26,831 bases of DNA from an uncultured Eubacteriales bacterium (GTDB lineage: Bacteria > Bacillota > Clostridia > Oscillospirales > Oscillospiraceae): positions 1 to 26,831 of the forward strand of contig UQZA01000033.1 of NCBI GenBank assembly GCA_900545515.1, given 5' to 3'. Every line of letters starts with the position of its first letter. Within the stretch, counting starts at the first letter, position 1. Under the pieces are notes generated by a model. The model had not been told where the DNA came from and did no database searches. It saw only the letters and a list, made by a program, of their open reading frames with translations. This document shows, piece by piece, positions 8,430 to 16,690 of the stretch. The position numbers were made by a program, and so were the translations under genes.

Positions 8430-8488
8430 ATAATGGCCGCTGCGCAGGCCTCCTGCGTGCGTGCACGATCCAATTGGGAGGAAATTTT

Positions 8489-9355
8489 ATGAATGGGCAA
8501 AAGATTTGTATTTTGGTAGACTCTGGCTGTGACGTACCCCAGGCGGTGCGCCAGGACTATGACATGCGGGTCTTGCCCCTGAAGATCCGGTATCCGGAGG
8601 GAGAATACGACGACCAGGTGAACATCACCGCGCAGCAAGTGTATGACCGTTTCCCCGGCGAAATCCCTCAGACCTCTCTGCCCGACGGCGGCACCATCCA
8701 TGATGCCCTGGACCGGGCCCGGGCAGACGGCTATGAAAAGGCACTGGTGATTTGCATCTCCTCCGGTCTCAGCGGCACCTATAACATGGTACGCCTGGTG
8801 TGTCAGGAATATCAGGGCATGGAGACCTTTGTTTTAGATACCCGGAACATCTCCTTCGGCAGCGGCGTCTTTGCCCTGTTGGCCGCCCATTGGATCGCAG
8901 GGGGCATGGATTGGCAGGATCTGCAAATCCGGTTGGTCCAGAGGCTGGAAGACAGCAAGGTATTTTTCTGCGTGGACACCCTGGAATACCTGCGTAAGGG
9001 TGGGCGGCTGGGGCTGGTGGCAGCCATTGTGGGAACGGCCCTGAAGCTGAAGCCCATCATCTCCTGCAACGAAGCCGGCGTCTATTACATCGCCGGGAAG
9101 GCTTTGGGGCGGGGAAAGTCCCTGGACCGGATGCTGAATCTGGCCGCGGCCTTTGCCGCCTCAAAAGAAGGCTCTCAGGTAGCCCTGTTGAACGGAGACG
9201 CCCCCAGGGAAGCCCTGGAGCTGCAGCCCCGGCTGCTGGAGAAGACCCTGTGCAAAGAGCTTCTGGCTGAGGGACAAATCAGCCCCGCTCTCGTGGTCCA
9301 TACGGGCCCTGGCCTTTTGGGCATTGCCGTTTTGCGGGGTGGGCTGGACGGTTGA
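8489..9355 (+). CDS. DegV-family fatty-acid-binding protein
   Basis: DegV/FakB-type proteins bind a single fatty acid; some present it to the fatty acid kinase FakA for phosphorylation and entry into phospholipid synthesis. The 288-aa product starts at the ATG at 8489 (MNGQKICILVDSG), which has GGGAGG eight bases upstream; the open frame continues to 8285 but crosses the promoter. Family hallmarks are the N-terminal DSGCD (11-15), TSLPD (62-66), ICISSGLSGTYN (88-99), the DTRNISFGSG segment and DTLEYLRKGGR (163-173). There is no signal peptide. It is monocistronic by context: its own promoter, divergent from glgB, and a convergent gene downstream. No fakA partner is visible, so the exact role is open. 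Confidence 0.92.
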   Translation: MNGQKICILVDSGCDVPQAVRQDYDMRVLPLKIRYPEGEYDDQVNITAQQVYDRFPGEIPQTSLPDGGTIHDALDRARADGYEKALVICISSGLSGTYNMVRLVCQEYQGMETFVLDTRNISFGSGVFALLAAHWIAGGMDWQDLQIRLVQRLEDSKVFFCVDTLEYLRKGGRLGLVAAIVGTALKLKPIISCNEAGVYYIAGKALGRGKSLDRMLNLAAAFAASKEGSQVALLNGDAPREALELQPRLLEKTLCKELLAEGQISPALVVHTGPGLLGIAVLRGGLDG

Positions 9356-9379
9356 AGCCTGCTCCGGCCTAAAATTTCA

Positions 9380-9407
9380 GCCGGAAGAACCTGACGGTCC
9401 TTCCGGC
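9380..9407. terminator. hairpin between degV and the convergent small gene
   Basis: GCCGGAAG (9380-9387) pairs with CTTCCGGC (9400-9407), and the stem extends inward through ACC/GGT after one mismatch. On the minus strand it is followed by GAAATTTTA, a weak U-tract; on the plus strand none follows. It lies between two convergent stop codons and probably serves as a shared terminator, better suited to the minus-strand gene. Confidence 0.5.
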
Positions 9408-9422
9408 GTAGCATGGGGTGGT

Positions 9423-9662
9423 TCAATCCATGTACTCCCCCAAGGGGTGCTTGTTGTACTGCATTTTAATCTTGATCCGAATGGAGCCATCGGGCTGTGT
9501 ATGCTCCTCCAGAATGCGGTAGCCTACGTTTTTCTGCCGGAGCCCGGCCTCGTAGGCGGCGGCCTCCTGACGCACTGCGGCCACGGCAGCTTCATGCTCC
9601 AGGCCGTCCTTCAGCTGAAAGTGGATGGTCTTGTAAATGCAGGCGGATTGGATTCGTTTCAT
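9423..9662 (-). CDS. small protein of unknown function (79 aa)
   Basis: I do not recognise a named family. The product is a soluble alpha/beta-looking protein with no cysteine cluster and no membrane segment. It begins MKRIQSACIYKTIHFQLKDG, has a central stretch rich in Ala and Glu that looks helical (EAAVAAVRQEAAAYEAGLRQK, roughly 24-45), and ends with a strand-like KIKMQYN and PLGEYMD. AGGAGG lies ten bases before the ATG and an extended -10 promoter candidate just upstream, so it is probably a real single-gene unit, convergent with degV. No functional partner is adjacent. Confidence 0.78.
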   Translation of the reverse strand: MKRIQSACIYKTIHFQLKDGLEHEAAVAAVRQEAAAYEAGLRQKNVGYRILEEHTQPDGSIRIKIKMQYNKHPLGEYMD

Positions 9663-9693
9663 TTTGAGTTTTCCTCCTTTTTGCTATAAACCT

Positions 9694-9722
9694 ATTGTAT
9701 CACGGGTCAAAAAATTCAGCAA
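9694..9722 (-). promoter_or_regulatory. promoter candidate for the 79-aa gene
   Basis: On the minus strand TACAAT (9699-9694) is preceded by TGA, giving an extended -10. TTGCTG (9722-9717) lies 17 bases upstream as a weak -35. Transcription would start about 25 bases before the gene. Confidence 0.42.
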
Positions 9723-10063
9723 ATGCGAAAAAATAGGCTATCTCATTTTTTGGTGGAATTGCGCAGGAACCAGGGGCCTGCCATTTGTGAATTTTGCTTG
9801 GAGAAGAAAAACATCCCCCCGGGAGGCTTGCGCCAGCCGGGGAGCGGTGATACCATAGGGTTGCAGGAAAGCCTGTCCCTCTTTCAGGTGTTAAAACGGG
9901 AATTCGCCGTGCTTAGGGAAGAAGCGCGGCGAATTTTTCTACATAGGCGTACAGTGCCTCATATTGCGCACGCAGCGAATCGCGTTTTCCCTTTTGCACG
10001 AAAGGGGGAGGGCCTTGTCTTTCCCCGGGGGAAGCCAAGGGTGCTGCCGCGCCATTGCAGAAT
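9723..10063. other. gene-free stretch with no convincing ORF
   Basis: Between the 79-aa gene and the end of cca no frame has a start with a ribosome binding site. Two minus-strand stretches nevertheless look protein-like: one ends at a TAA at 9913-9915 (RDSLRAQYEALYAYVEKF...), the other runs in a different frame from a stop at 9891-9893 to about 9742 (GITAPRLAQASRGDVFLLQ...). They could be remnants of a broken gene or chance readings of a structured, possibly repeated element. A clear plus-strand intrinsic terminator sits at 9901-9940. Local short hairpins (for example CAGG-AAAG-CCTG) suggest RNA structure. Confidence 0.4.
9901..9940 (+). terminator. orphan intrinsic terminator on the plus strand
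   Basis: AATTCGCCGTGCTT (9901-9914) pairs with AAGCGCGGCGAATT (9922-9935), 14 pairs including one G.U, around a seven-base loop, and is followed by TTTCT directly after the TT of the stem. The U-tract is on the plus strand, yet no plus-strand gene precedes it. On the minus strand it lies about 130 bases past the cca stop, without a comparable U-tract. Confidence 0.55.
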
Positions 10064-11434
10064 TCAGCTTTTCCGTCGGTTTGCATTGTGCCGTTGGTGC
10101 AGCACCTCTGCCCGGCGGAGGAGGACCTCTGGGGTGTTGGGCAAACGGCCGTCTCCCACTTCCTCCAGGAGGGTCCGGAGGATGCGCCCCAATTCCGGCC
10201 CCTGGGGCAACCCCAGCTCCAGCAGATCCCTGCCGGAAATGGCCAGATCCCGGGTGGTGAGGCAGGGCTGCTCCGCCAGGATCTGCCGCAGAGAGGCTTC
10301 AAACCGGTCAAACGCAGCAGGGTCCGAAGGCGTGCCCTTTCCACTGTCATCCGCCCGGTCCAGGGCCAGCAGGTCCCAAAGCGTCTCCTCCCCCAAACGG
10401 CGCAGCAGGCGGCGCAGAGGCCGGTCTCCCGGTAGCCGCCCCAGGTCTCGGGTTACCCCATGATAGGCAATCAGGGTGGCCACACGGTCCTGCAGCGCTC
10501 GGGGCGCATGAAGCTGTCCCAAAATCTCCCGGGCCATCTCTGCTCCCCGATGGGCATGTCCCCGGAAATGGCCCACACCCTCCTCGTCCAGGGTAAAGCA
10601 GGCAGGCTTTGCCACGTCATGGAGAAGAGCCGCCCAGCGAAGCGGCAGCTCCGGCGGGACACCGGCCACCACGTAAGCAGTATGGGTGTACACGTCAAAG
10701 GCGTGGTGGGGATTGTGCTGTCGGAAGCCCAGCATGGGAGCCAAGGCAGGAACTGCCGCTGTGATCACAGGCCAAAAGGTCTGGAAATCCTTTACACAGG
10801 CAGCAGGCAGGAAGCCGCACAGCTCCCCAAAAATCCGCTCCCGGGCCAACCCGTTCAAGGTTGGGGCCAGGGCCGTCATGGCAGCCAAGGTCCGTGGCTC
10901 CGGGGTGAGGTGAAACCGGGCGGCAAAGCGGACGCCCCGAAGGATGCGAAGTCCATCCTCTTGAAAGCGCTTCTCTGGCTCCCCAACGGCACGCAGAATG
11001 CAGTCTGCCAGATCAGCCTGCCCTCCAAAGGGATCTGCCAACCCCCGATGGGGATTGTAGGCCATGGCGTTGATGGTGAAATCCCGGCGGGCCAGGTCTT
11101 CCCGGAGGCTTTTTTCAAAGTGCACCCAGTCCGGACGCCGGTGATCCCGGTATCCCCCTTCGGTGCGAAAGGTGGTGATCTCAACGGGTTGCCTGCCGGT
11201 CACAACGGCGATGGTGCCGTGCTTCTCTCCGGCGCGGACCAGGGGAAAGTCCTCAAACACCTGGGCAATCTCCCCTGGCAGGGCGTCGGTACACAAGTCC
11301 CAGTCGTGGGGGGCCAGCCCCAGCAGCCGGTCCCGCACACAGCCGCCCACGGCCCAGGCTTCAAAGCCCCGGTCCTCCAGCCGTTCCATCAAATCCAGAA
11401 CCGGAACCGGTATAGAAAGCTCCAAGAAACACAC
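10064..11434 (-). CDS. cca: CCA-adding tRNA nucleotidyltransferase
   Basis: This enzyme adds or repairs the 3'-terminal CCA of tRNAs using CTP and ATP. The open frame gives 456 aa. Class II nucleotidyltransferase features are the VGGCVRD loop (29-35), the metal-binding DWD at 44-46 in PHDWDLCTDALP, and DFTINAMAYNP. The middle carries the poly(A) polymerase/tRNA-binding helices, and the C-terminal half has an HD-type domain (HNPHHAFDVYTHT, then LLHDVAKPA). The start is uncertain: the GTG at 11434 has no well-spaced ribosome binding site, whereas a TTG at 11425 has a G-rich AGGGGGG about eight bases before it. A promoter candidate lies upstream, after the rnf terminator, so the gene is probably transcribed alone. 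Confidence 0.93.
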   Translation of the reverse strand: MCFLELSIPVPVLDLMERLEDRGFEAWAVGGCVRDRLLGLAPHDWDLCTDALPGEIAQVFEDFPLVRAGEKHGTIAVVTGRQPVEITTFRTEGGYRDHRRPDWVHFEKSLREDLARRDFTINAMAYNPHRGLADPFGGQADLADCILRAVGEPEKRFQEDGLRILRGVRFAARFHLTPEPRTLAAMTALAPTLNGLARERIFGELCGFLPAACVKDFQTFWPVITAAVPALAPMLGFRQHNPHHAFDVYTHTAYVVAGVPPELPLRWAALLHDVAKPACFTLDEEGVGHFRGHAHRGAEMAREILGQLHAPRALQDRVATLIAYHGVTRDLGRLPGDRPLRRLLRRLGEETLWDLLALDRADDSGKGTPSDPAAFDRFEASLRQILAEQPCLTTRDLAISGRDLLELGLPQGPELGRILRTLLEEVGDGRLPNTPEVLLRRAEVLHQRHNANRRKS

Positions 11435-11464
11435 CCCCCTGCAGCGAGCCCTTCTTTATCCGCA

Positions 11465-11493
11465 ATCATGGCACAAAACATGGGAAAAGTCAA
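11465..11493 (-). promoter_or_regulatory. promoter candidate for cca
   Basis: On the minus strand TTGACT (11493-11488) and CATGAT (11470-11465) are separated by 17 bases, placing a start about 30 bases before cca and after the rnf terminator. The -35 is good and the -10 has four of six consensus bases. Confidence 0.55.
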
Positions 11494-11530
11494 GATATCC
11501 TTGGAAATTGTGCTGGGCAATATGGCATAT

Positions 11531-11589
11531 TTAAAAAGACCGGCTGCAAAGAGGAACGAGTCGGAGCTCGTTTCCCTTTTGCAGCCGGT
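11531..11589 (-). terminator. rho-independent terminator of the rnf operon
   Basis: ACCGGCTGCAAA (11539-11550) pairs perfectly with TTTGCAGCCGGT (11578-11589), and the stem continues inward through GGAACGAG/CTCGTTTCC around a short loop. On the minus strand it is followed by CTTTTTAAA. It lies just downstream of the rnfB stop. Confidence 0.85.
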
Positions 11590-11603
11590 ATGGCGATACG
11601 GCC

Positions 11604-12452
11604 TCAGGACACGGGGTTTGCCGGTTTTAGAATGCGGCCAGCGTCTTCCTGGGTGAGGTGGGAGTTGGAGATGAGACCCCGGGGGCAGACCTCCACGCAC
11701 AGGCCGCAGCCGTCGCAGAGGCTGTAATCCACCCGGGCCAGGTTGCTGGTGACGGTGATGGCTCCCTTGGGGCAGGCTTTCTGGCACTTGGAGCAGCCGA
11801 TGCAGCCAATGTCACAGCCTCGGAGCGTCACAGAGCCACGGGCCGTGGAGGAGCAGGCTACGGTGATGTGGGCCCCATAATGGACTGGAACGATGATATG
11901 CCGGGGGCAGGCGGCGGCGCAGCTCATGCAGCCGGTGCACTTGTCCGGGTCCACCTTGGCCACGCCTTGTTCCAGGTGAATGGCGTCAAACTGACATGCC
12001 TTGGTGCAGTTGCCAAAGCCCAGGCAACCAAATTTGCAGATGAGCGGGCCACGCCCCGCCACCTTGGTGGCGGCCAGGCAGTCGGGAATCCCCTCGTAAA
12101 TTCCTTTATCCCGGGCCGTGCTTCCGGCGCACCGGACGAAGGCAACCTGCCGGGCCACCTTTTCCGCCTTGACGCCCATGACGGAGGCCATAGTCTGGGC
12201 GCACGCATCGCCGCCGGAGACGCACAGACCCACAGGCGCCTTACCATCCAGCACCGCTTGGGCATACGCGCCGCAGCCGGAAAATCCACAGCCGCCGCAG
12301 TTTGCCCCAGGCAGGGCCTGAACCAGCCGGTCTAGACGGGGGTCCGTCTGAACATAAAATACCCGGTTTGCCATTGCCAGCACCAGGCCGAAGAAGGCGC
12401 CCAGGCCACCCAGGACTGCCATTGCCACACCAATCTGTTGTAACATTTCCAT
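11604..12452 (-). CDS. rnfB: Rnf complex subunit RnfB (multi-cluster ferredoxin-like)
   Basis: RnfB carries electrons in the membrane-bound Rnf complex, which couples reduced ferredoxin oxidation to NAD+ reduction and Na+ or H+ export. At 282 aa it is longer than the proteobacterial form, as in clostridia and acetogens. An N-terminal membrane helix (about 6-28) anchors it. Next comes the NCGGCGFSGC motif (C52, C55, C60, with C77), then Cys groups at C139/C143/C149/C153, C172/C175/C178/C182, C217/C220/C223/C227 and C246/C249/C252/C256, enough for about five [4Fe-4S] clusters. AAGGAGG precedes the ATG, and 12 bases separate it from rnfA. It is the last gene of the operon, with a strong terminator after it. 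Confidence 0.96.
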   Translation of the reverse strand: MEMLQQIGVAMAVLGGLGAFFGLVLAMANRVFYVQTDPRLDRLVQALPGANCGGCGFSGCGAYAQAVLDGKAPVGLCVSGGDACAQTMASVMGVKAEKVARQVAFVRCAGSTARDKGIYEGIPDCLAATKVAGRGPLICKFGCLGFGNCTKACQFDAIHLEQGVAKVDPDKCTGCMSCAAACPRHIIVPVHYGAHITVACSSTARGSVTLRGCDIGCIGCSKCQKACPKGAITVTSNLARVDYSLCDGCGLCVEVCPRGLISNSHLTQEDAGRILKPANPVS

Positions 12453-12464
12453 TTGCCCGCCTCC

Positions 12465-13052
12465 TTAAAAAATCCTGAGGCCGGAAAAGCCCATAAATGC
12501 CAGAGCCAAAAGGCCCGCCGAAATCAGAGCAATGGGAAATCCCCGGAAGCTCTCCGGGCACTCCGCCTCCTCAACCCGCTGGCGGACCGAGGAGAACAGG
12601 ACGATGGCCAGGGTAAAGCCCAGGCCGCCAGTGAAGCCATAGACCAGAGACTCCAGGAAATTGTAGTGCTCCTGGATGTTCAGAAGCGCCACGCCCAGTA
12701 CGGCACAGTTGGTGGTGATGAGGGGCAGGTAGATGCCCAGGGCCTGATACAGGGTGGGCACGCTCTTTTTCAAAAACATCTCCACCACCTGCACAATGGC
12801 GGCAATGATGAGAATGAAAGCAGCAGTCTGCATGTACCCCAGGTCCAGAGGCGTGAGGATATAGTGGTCCACTGCCCAGGTAACCATGGAGGCCAGGGCC
12901 ATGACGAAGGTGACCGCTACGCCCATGCCCAGGGCAGTGTCCGTCTTTTTGGACACACCCATGAAGGGGCAGATGCCCAGAAACTTCACCAAAATGAAGT
13001 TGTTGGTGAGAATGGCTCCCAGGGCAATGGCCAGAAGAGAAGTGACATTCAT
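12465..13052 (-). CDS. rnfA: Rnf complex membrane subunit RnfA
   Basis: RnfA is one of the two homologous six-helix membrane subunits that form the ion-conducting core of the Rnf complex. The 195-aa protein is almost entirely hydrophobic, with the typical beginning LLAIALGAILTNNFILVKFLGICPFMGVSKK and a central LGIYLPLITTNCAVLGVALLN segment; the cysteines in these two inverted-repeat halves (C28 in GICPF and the one in TNCAV) are the positions known to hold an intramembrane Fe-S centre. The ATG overlaps the rnfE stop by four bases. The length matches the family. Confidence 0.97.
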   Translation of the reverse strand: MNVTSLLAIALGAILTNNFILVKFLGICPFMGVSKKTDTALGMGVAVTFVMALASMVTWAVDHYILTPLDLGYMQTAAFILIIAAIVQVVEMFLKKSVPTLYQALGIYLPLITTNCAVLGVALLNIQEHYNFLESLVYGFTGGLGFTLAIVLFSSVRQRVEEAECPESFRGFPIALISAGLLALAFMGFSGLRIF

Positions 13053-13714
13053 TTGACTGCGGCCTCCTTTCGCTTTTCAGCTTCCCGCTCCCGCTGCCGC
13101 CGGTCCAGGGCTTTGGAAAGCCACTGGGAGAAGGCAATGAGACAGCCCAAGGTCAAAAATCCGCCGAAGGGGAGAATCAAAAGCATGGCGGGATATGGAT
13201 CGGGCAGAACGCGAATTCCCTCTCCCCCGTTCAGGAGTCCGGCGCCGAAGGTGCCGCTTCCCAGAAGCTCCCGGATGATACACATGGCCACCAGGGCCAC
13301 GGTGTAGCCCAGTCCCTGAGTGAGACCGTCCGCAGCAGAGGCCAGGACGCCGTTTTTGGAGGCAAATGCCTCCGCCCGGCCCAGAATGATGCAGTTCACC
13401 ACAATGAGGGGAATGAACACGCCCAGCCCCTCGGACAGGGCGGGGAGATAGGCCTGCAGCAGCAGATCCACCATGGTGACAAAGCCGGAGATGATCACCA
13501 CATAGGCCGCAATCCGGATGCTGCCGGGGATCACCTTGCGCAGCAGGGAAATGAGCACATTGGAGCAAATCAGGATGAGGGTGACGGACAAGCCCATGCC
13601 CAGGCCGTTGAACAGAGTGGTGGTAATGGCCATGGTGGAGCACATACCCAAAAGCTGGGCAAGCACTGGGTTCTTGGTAAGCAGGCCCTCTTTCAGCTGT
13701 CTTTTAAAATTCAT
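13049..13714 (-). CDS. rnfE: Rnf complex membrane subunit RnfE
   Basis: RnfE is the partner of RnfA in the membrane core of the ferredoxin:NAD+ oxidoreductase. The 221-aa product has about six membrane helices. It starts with a short basic segment and the family sequence NPVLAQLLGMCSTMAITT, followed later by GVFIPLIVVNCIILGRAEAFASKN. The C-terminal tail is cytoplasmic and strongly charged (RRQREREAEKRKEAAVK). Both ends overlap neighbours as ATGA, with rnfG before and rnfA after, so translation of G, E and A is coupled and a fixed stoichiometry is likely. Confidence 0.96.
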   Translation of the reverse strand: MNFKRQLKEGLLTKNPVLAQLLGMCSTMAITTTLFNGLGMGLSVTLILICSNVLISLLRKVIPGSIRIAAYVVIISGFVTMVDLLLQAYLPALSEGLGVFIPLIVVNCIILGRAEAFASKNGVLASAADGLTQGLGYTVALVAMCIIRELLGSGTFGAGLLNGGEGIRVLPDPYPAMLLILPFGGFLTLGCLIAFSQWLSKALDRRQREREAEKRKEAAVK

Positions 13715-14277
13715 TGTAAGCTCCCTCCTTCCAGCGCCGCAGCGCAGGCCAGGGCGGCGTTCACGCCCTGGGTCACTGCCCGGGAGGTCATGGTGGCTCC
13801 TGTGAGCGCATCGATGGAGCCGCCGTCCTTGGTGACGGCCAGCTGGTCCCCTGCCCCCAGGAATTGCTCCCGGAAGCTCCGTCCGGCGACATTGTCCGCG
13901 GCGGCATTGGCCCCCAGGCTGGCAGTTTCCGAATGCGTGACAATCTGGATACCCGTGACCGTGCAGGCTCCGTCCACTCCCACTACCATGTGAATCTCTC
14001 CGCCGTAGCCGGAGGGGGTCACCTCCACCACATATCCGTCGGAGGTTTTGTAGACCCCTTCCACCAAACCGGTTTCATCCGGGAAGGATTCCAGCTGCTC
14101 TCCCAGCTCCACACCCTCCCGGAGGACCCCAGAGAGGGCCCTCTCCGTCTTTTCCCGCTGGGCTGCCGCAATGGGCCCGGCAGTGACAGAATTCACCAGA
14201 GCAAGAAGGCCAGCCATGACGGCGGTGATGAGAAATAGGGTCACCACAGCGGTAAGTCCGCTTTTCCTGTTTTTCAT
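13711..14277 (-). CDS. rnfG: Rnf complex flavoprotein subunit RnfG
   Basis: RnfG carries a covalently bound FMN and relays electrons within the Rnf complex. The start is the ATG at 14277 (MKNRKSGLTA), which overlaps the rnfD stop and has AGGAGG seven bases upstream; the open frame to 14691 is only a reading through rnfD. The 188-aa protein has one N-terminal membrane helix (about 9-29), an extracytoplasmic FMN-binding domain, and the flavinylation motif TGATMTS (159-165), with T162 as the expected attachment residue. Covalent attachment would need an ApbE flavin transferase; no apbE is visible in the window. Confidence 0.95.
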   Translation of the reverse strand: MKNRKSGLTAVVTLFLITAVMAGLLALVNSVTAGPIAAAQREKTERALSGVLREGVELGEQLESFPDETGLVEGVYKTSDGYVVEVTPSGYGGEIHMVVGVDGACTVTGIQIVTHSETASLGANAAADNVAGRSFREQFLGAGDQLAVTKDGGSIDALTGATMTSRAVTQGVNAALACAAALEGGSLQ

Positions 14278-15269
14278 TTTGCAGCCTCCTTTCTCCTGAG
14301 GCCAAACCGCCGGGGCCGCCCTACCTTGTCCAGGAGGACCACACAGGCGTTCATCATCAAAATGGCATAGCTGACCCCCTCCGGATAGGAGCCGAAATAC
14401 CGAATGAGGACGGTGATACAGCCACAGCCCACGCCGTAGAGAATCTGCCCCCAGCCGGTAACGGGAGAGGTCACATAGTCCGTGGCCATGAACCAGGCGC
14501 CCAGCATCAGGCCGCCGGAGAGGAGATGGCTTCCCATCCACAAAAGGGGATCGTTCCCCCGGGGAAAGAGCAGGGTGAGAAGGGCCACGGTACCCAGATA
14601 AGTAAGGGGAATCCGCAGACGGATGACCCGCCGGAGGACCAGGTACAGGCCGCCCAGCAGAAGAAGCAGGGCGGAGGTCTCCCCCAGGCATCCACCGGTT
14701 TTGCCCAGGAACAGGGACATCAGGCTCTCCGCCGGCAGAGCGCTCTGGTGAAGGCTGGCCAGGGGCGTGGCCGATGTGACCGCATCAGCGCTGGAGCCGA
14801 AAAGCGGCGCCCAGTCACCTGGCTGCACCCAGGTGGTCATAATCACCGGCCAGGAGAAGAGGAAGGCCCGGGCCGCCAGAGCGGGGTTCATAAAGTTTTT
14901 GCCTATGCCGCCAAACAACTGCTTAACGATAATGATGGCAAAAAAGTCCCCCACGAGAATGGTCCAGTAGGGAATGGTCACTGGGCATACGAAAGCCAGC
15001 AGAAGGCCGGTGACCACAGCGGAGAGGTCCCTCACCGTATTGTCCAGCTTCATAACCTTCCGGTATCCCCATTCAAAAAATACACAGGCTGCCACAGACA
15101 GGCCGCACACCAGCAAAACCCTGGGGCCAAAGGACACCACCGCCCCCACAAGTGCAGGAAGCAGCGCCAGAATGACGTCCAGCATCAGCCGTCCCGTCCG
15201 GTTGGGACCGTGGACATGGGGAGAGCTGGACACAGTCAGCTCATAAAAATACTTGACTTTACTCGGCAT
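14274..15269 (-). CDS. rnfD: Rnf complex membrane flavoprotein subunit RnfD
   Basis: RnfD is a polytopic membrane subunit with a covalently bound FMN. The 331-aa protein shows the typical N-terminal SSPHVHGPNRT stretch, then nine or so membrane helices, NPALAARAFLFSWP, and the flavinylation site SADAVTSATPL (160-170), with T168 as the likely attachment residue. The later LSGGLMLGAWFMATDYVTSPVTGWGQ segment is also family-typical. It lies 12 bases after rnfC and overlaps rnfG by four bases. The C-terminus is short and basic. The C-D-G-E-A-B order is the one usual in clostridia. Confidence 0.96.
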   Translation of the reverse strand: MPSKVKYFYELTVSSSPHVHGPNRTGRLMLDVILALLPALVGAVVSFGPRVLLVCGLSVAACVFFEWGYRKVMKLDNTVRDLSAVVTGLLLAFVCPVTIPYWTILVGDFFAIIIVKQLFGGIGKNFMNPALAARAFLFSWPVIMTTWVQPGDWAPLFGSSADAVTSATPLASLHQSALPAESLMSLFLGKTGGCLGETSALLLLLGGLYLVLRRVIRLRIPLTYLGTVALLTLLFPRGNDPLLWMGSHLLSGGLMLGAWFMATDYVTSPVTGWGQILYGVGCGCITVLIRYFGSYPEGVSYAILMMNACVVLLDKVGRPRRFGLRRKEAAK

Positions 15270-15281
15270 GGTTCGCCCTCC

Positions 15282-16616
15282 TTACGGTTTGGCCGGCGCA
15301 GGGGCCGGCTTGGGTGGCGCAGCGTCCCGCAGCTTCTGCTTGGCGGTGCGGATGCTGTGAACCAAAGGCAAGCAGCCCGGGCAGGTATAGGCACAGCTGC
15401 CGCACTCCACACAGTCCAGCACATTCTGCCGCTTCAGGGTCTCCAGGTCTCCCCGCCGCTCCGCGCTGTATAAGTACAGGGGCATGAGATGCATGGGGCA
15501 CACGGAAATGCATTTGCCGCAGCGGATGCAATGAGGCTGGGCCGCCATGTAGCGGTTTTCCTCCCCCAGGACAGTGACGGCATTGGTCCCCTTGGTTACG
15601 GGAACTGCCAGGTCAAACTGGGCCACGCCCATCATGGGACCGCCGGAGAGGACCTTATACGGGTTTTGCCGGAAGCCCGCCGCCTCCACCATGTCGCTGA
15701 AGGGAGTGCCGATGGGGACCAGCAGGTTCCGGGGCTCCATGACAATGTCGCCGGAAACGGTGACCACCCGCTTCACCAAGGGCATCCCGTCCCAGACGGC
15801 GTCTCCCACGGCGGCGCAGGTGGCGGCGTTGAACACGGCGCAGCCCACGGAGGCAGGCAGCCCCCCAGGGGGCACCTGGCAGCCGGTGAGGGCCTGGATC
15901 AGCTGTTTTTCAGCCCCCTGGGGGTACCGGTCCTTTAAAAGCTGGAGCCGGATTCCCGGGTGGCGGAGCAGAGCCGCCTCCACAGCAGCCGCTGCCGCAG
16001 GCTTATTATCCTCCATACCAATGACCGCCTGCTTCTGGTCCAGAATTTCCATCAGTACCTCCAGGCCCCGAAGAACCCGGTCCGGCTGCTCCCGCAGGAG
16101 CCGCTCATCAGCCGTGATGTAGGGCTCGCACTCCGAGGCATTGACTATGATGGTATCCACCTTGCCGATGCCGGAGGAAAGCTTCACGTGGGTGGGGAAG
16201 GTGGCGCCTCCCATACCCACAATCCCAGCCTCCCGGATGATATCCATAAGGTTTCCGGCGCTGAGACCGGAGAGGTCCGCCCGGGGTCTGACCTCCGGGG
16301 AAACCGTCTCCTGGAAGTCGTTGGCAATGACCACAGAGAGTACCGTGGTGCCATTGGGATGGGGCCGGGCCTCCACAGCCTGCACAGTACCGGAGACCGA
16401 AGCATGGACCGGTGCGCACAGGCCAGGACCATCACCGATTTTCTGCCCCAGGTCCACATGGTCTCCCTTGGACACCAAAGGCTTGCAGGGGGCTCCGATG
16501 TGCTGGGACATGGGAATTACCACGGTGGCAGGGGGTGGGAAGGCTACAATGGCCTGCTCCCGGGCCAGGTCCTTTCGGTCCTTGGGATGGATACCGCCGT
16601 AAAAGGAAAATGCCAT
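15282..16616 (-). CDS. rnfC: Rnf complex peripheral subunit RnfC
   Basis: RnfC is the cytoplasmic-side subunit that binds NADH/FMN and passes electrons through Fe-S clusters. The chosen start is the ATG at 16616 (MAFSFYGGIHPKD), eight bases after GAGGTGA; open codons continue to 16658 but have no better site. The 444-aa protein has an N-terminal barrel-sandwich region (KPLVSKGDHVDLGQKIG), a nucleotide-binding core (GGATFPTHVKL and ASECEPYI), a SLBB-like part, and two ferredoxin motifs, CIRCGKCISVCP and CVECGSCAYTCP. It ends in a Pro/Ala/Lys-rich tail (PPKPAPAPAKP). It is the first gene of the operon and has a good promoter about 70 bases upstream. Confidence 0.96.
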   Translation of the reverse strand: MAFSFYGGIHPKDRKDLAREQAIVAFPPPATVVIPMSQHIGAPCKPLVSKGDHVDLGQKIGDGPGLCAPVHASVSGTVQAVEARPHPNGTTVLSVVIANDFQETVSPEVRPRADLSGLSAGNLMDIIREAGIVGMGGATFPTHVKLSSGIGKVDTIIVNASECEPYITADERLLREQPDRVLRGLEVLMEILDQKQAVIGMEDNKPAAAAAVEAALLRHPGIRLQLLKDRYPQGAEKQLIQALTGCQVPPGGLPASVGCAVFNAATCAAVGDAVWDGMPLVKRVVTVSGDIVMEPRNLLVPIGTPFSDMVEAAGFRQNPYKVLSGGPMMGVAQFDLAVPVTKGTNAVTVLGEENRYMAAQPHCIRCGKCISVCPMHLMPLYLYSAERRGDLETLKRQNVLDCVECGSCAYTCPGCLPLVHSIRTAKQKLRDAAPPKPAPAPAKP

Positions 16617-16690
16617 GAATACCATCACCTCTTCGAGAAGTTTGAGAAAAACCGGCAACCCCAGCCGGGCTACCGTGTATGCTTACTGTT

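Noticed and set aside
8285..8488. Longer degV start adding 68 residues
   Set aside because: It would include the consensus promoter and palindrome; the ATG at 8489 has GGGAGG at eight bases.
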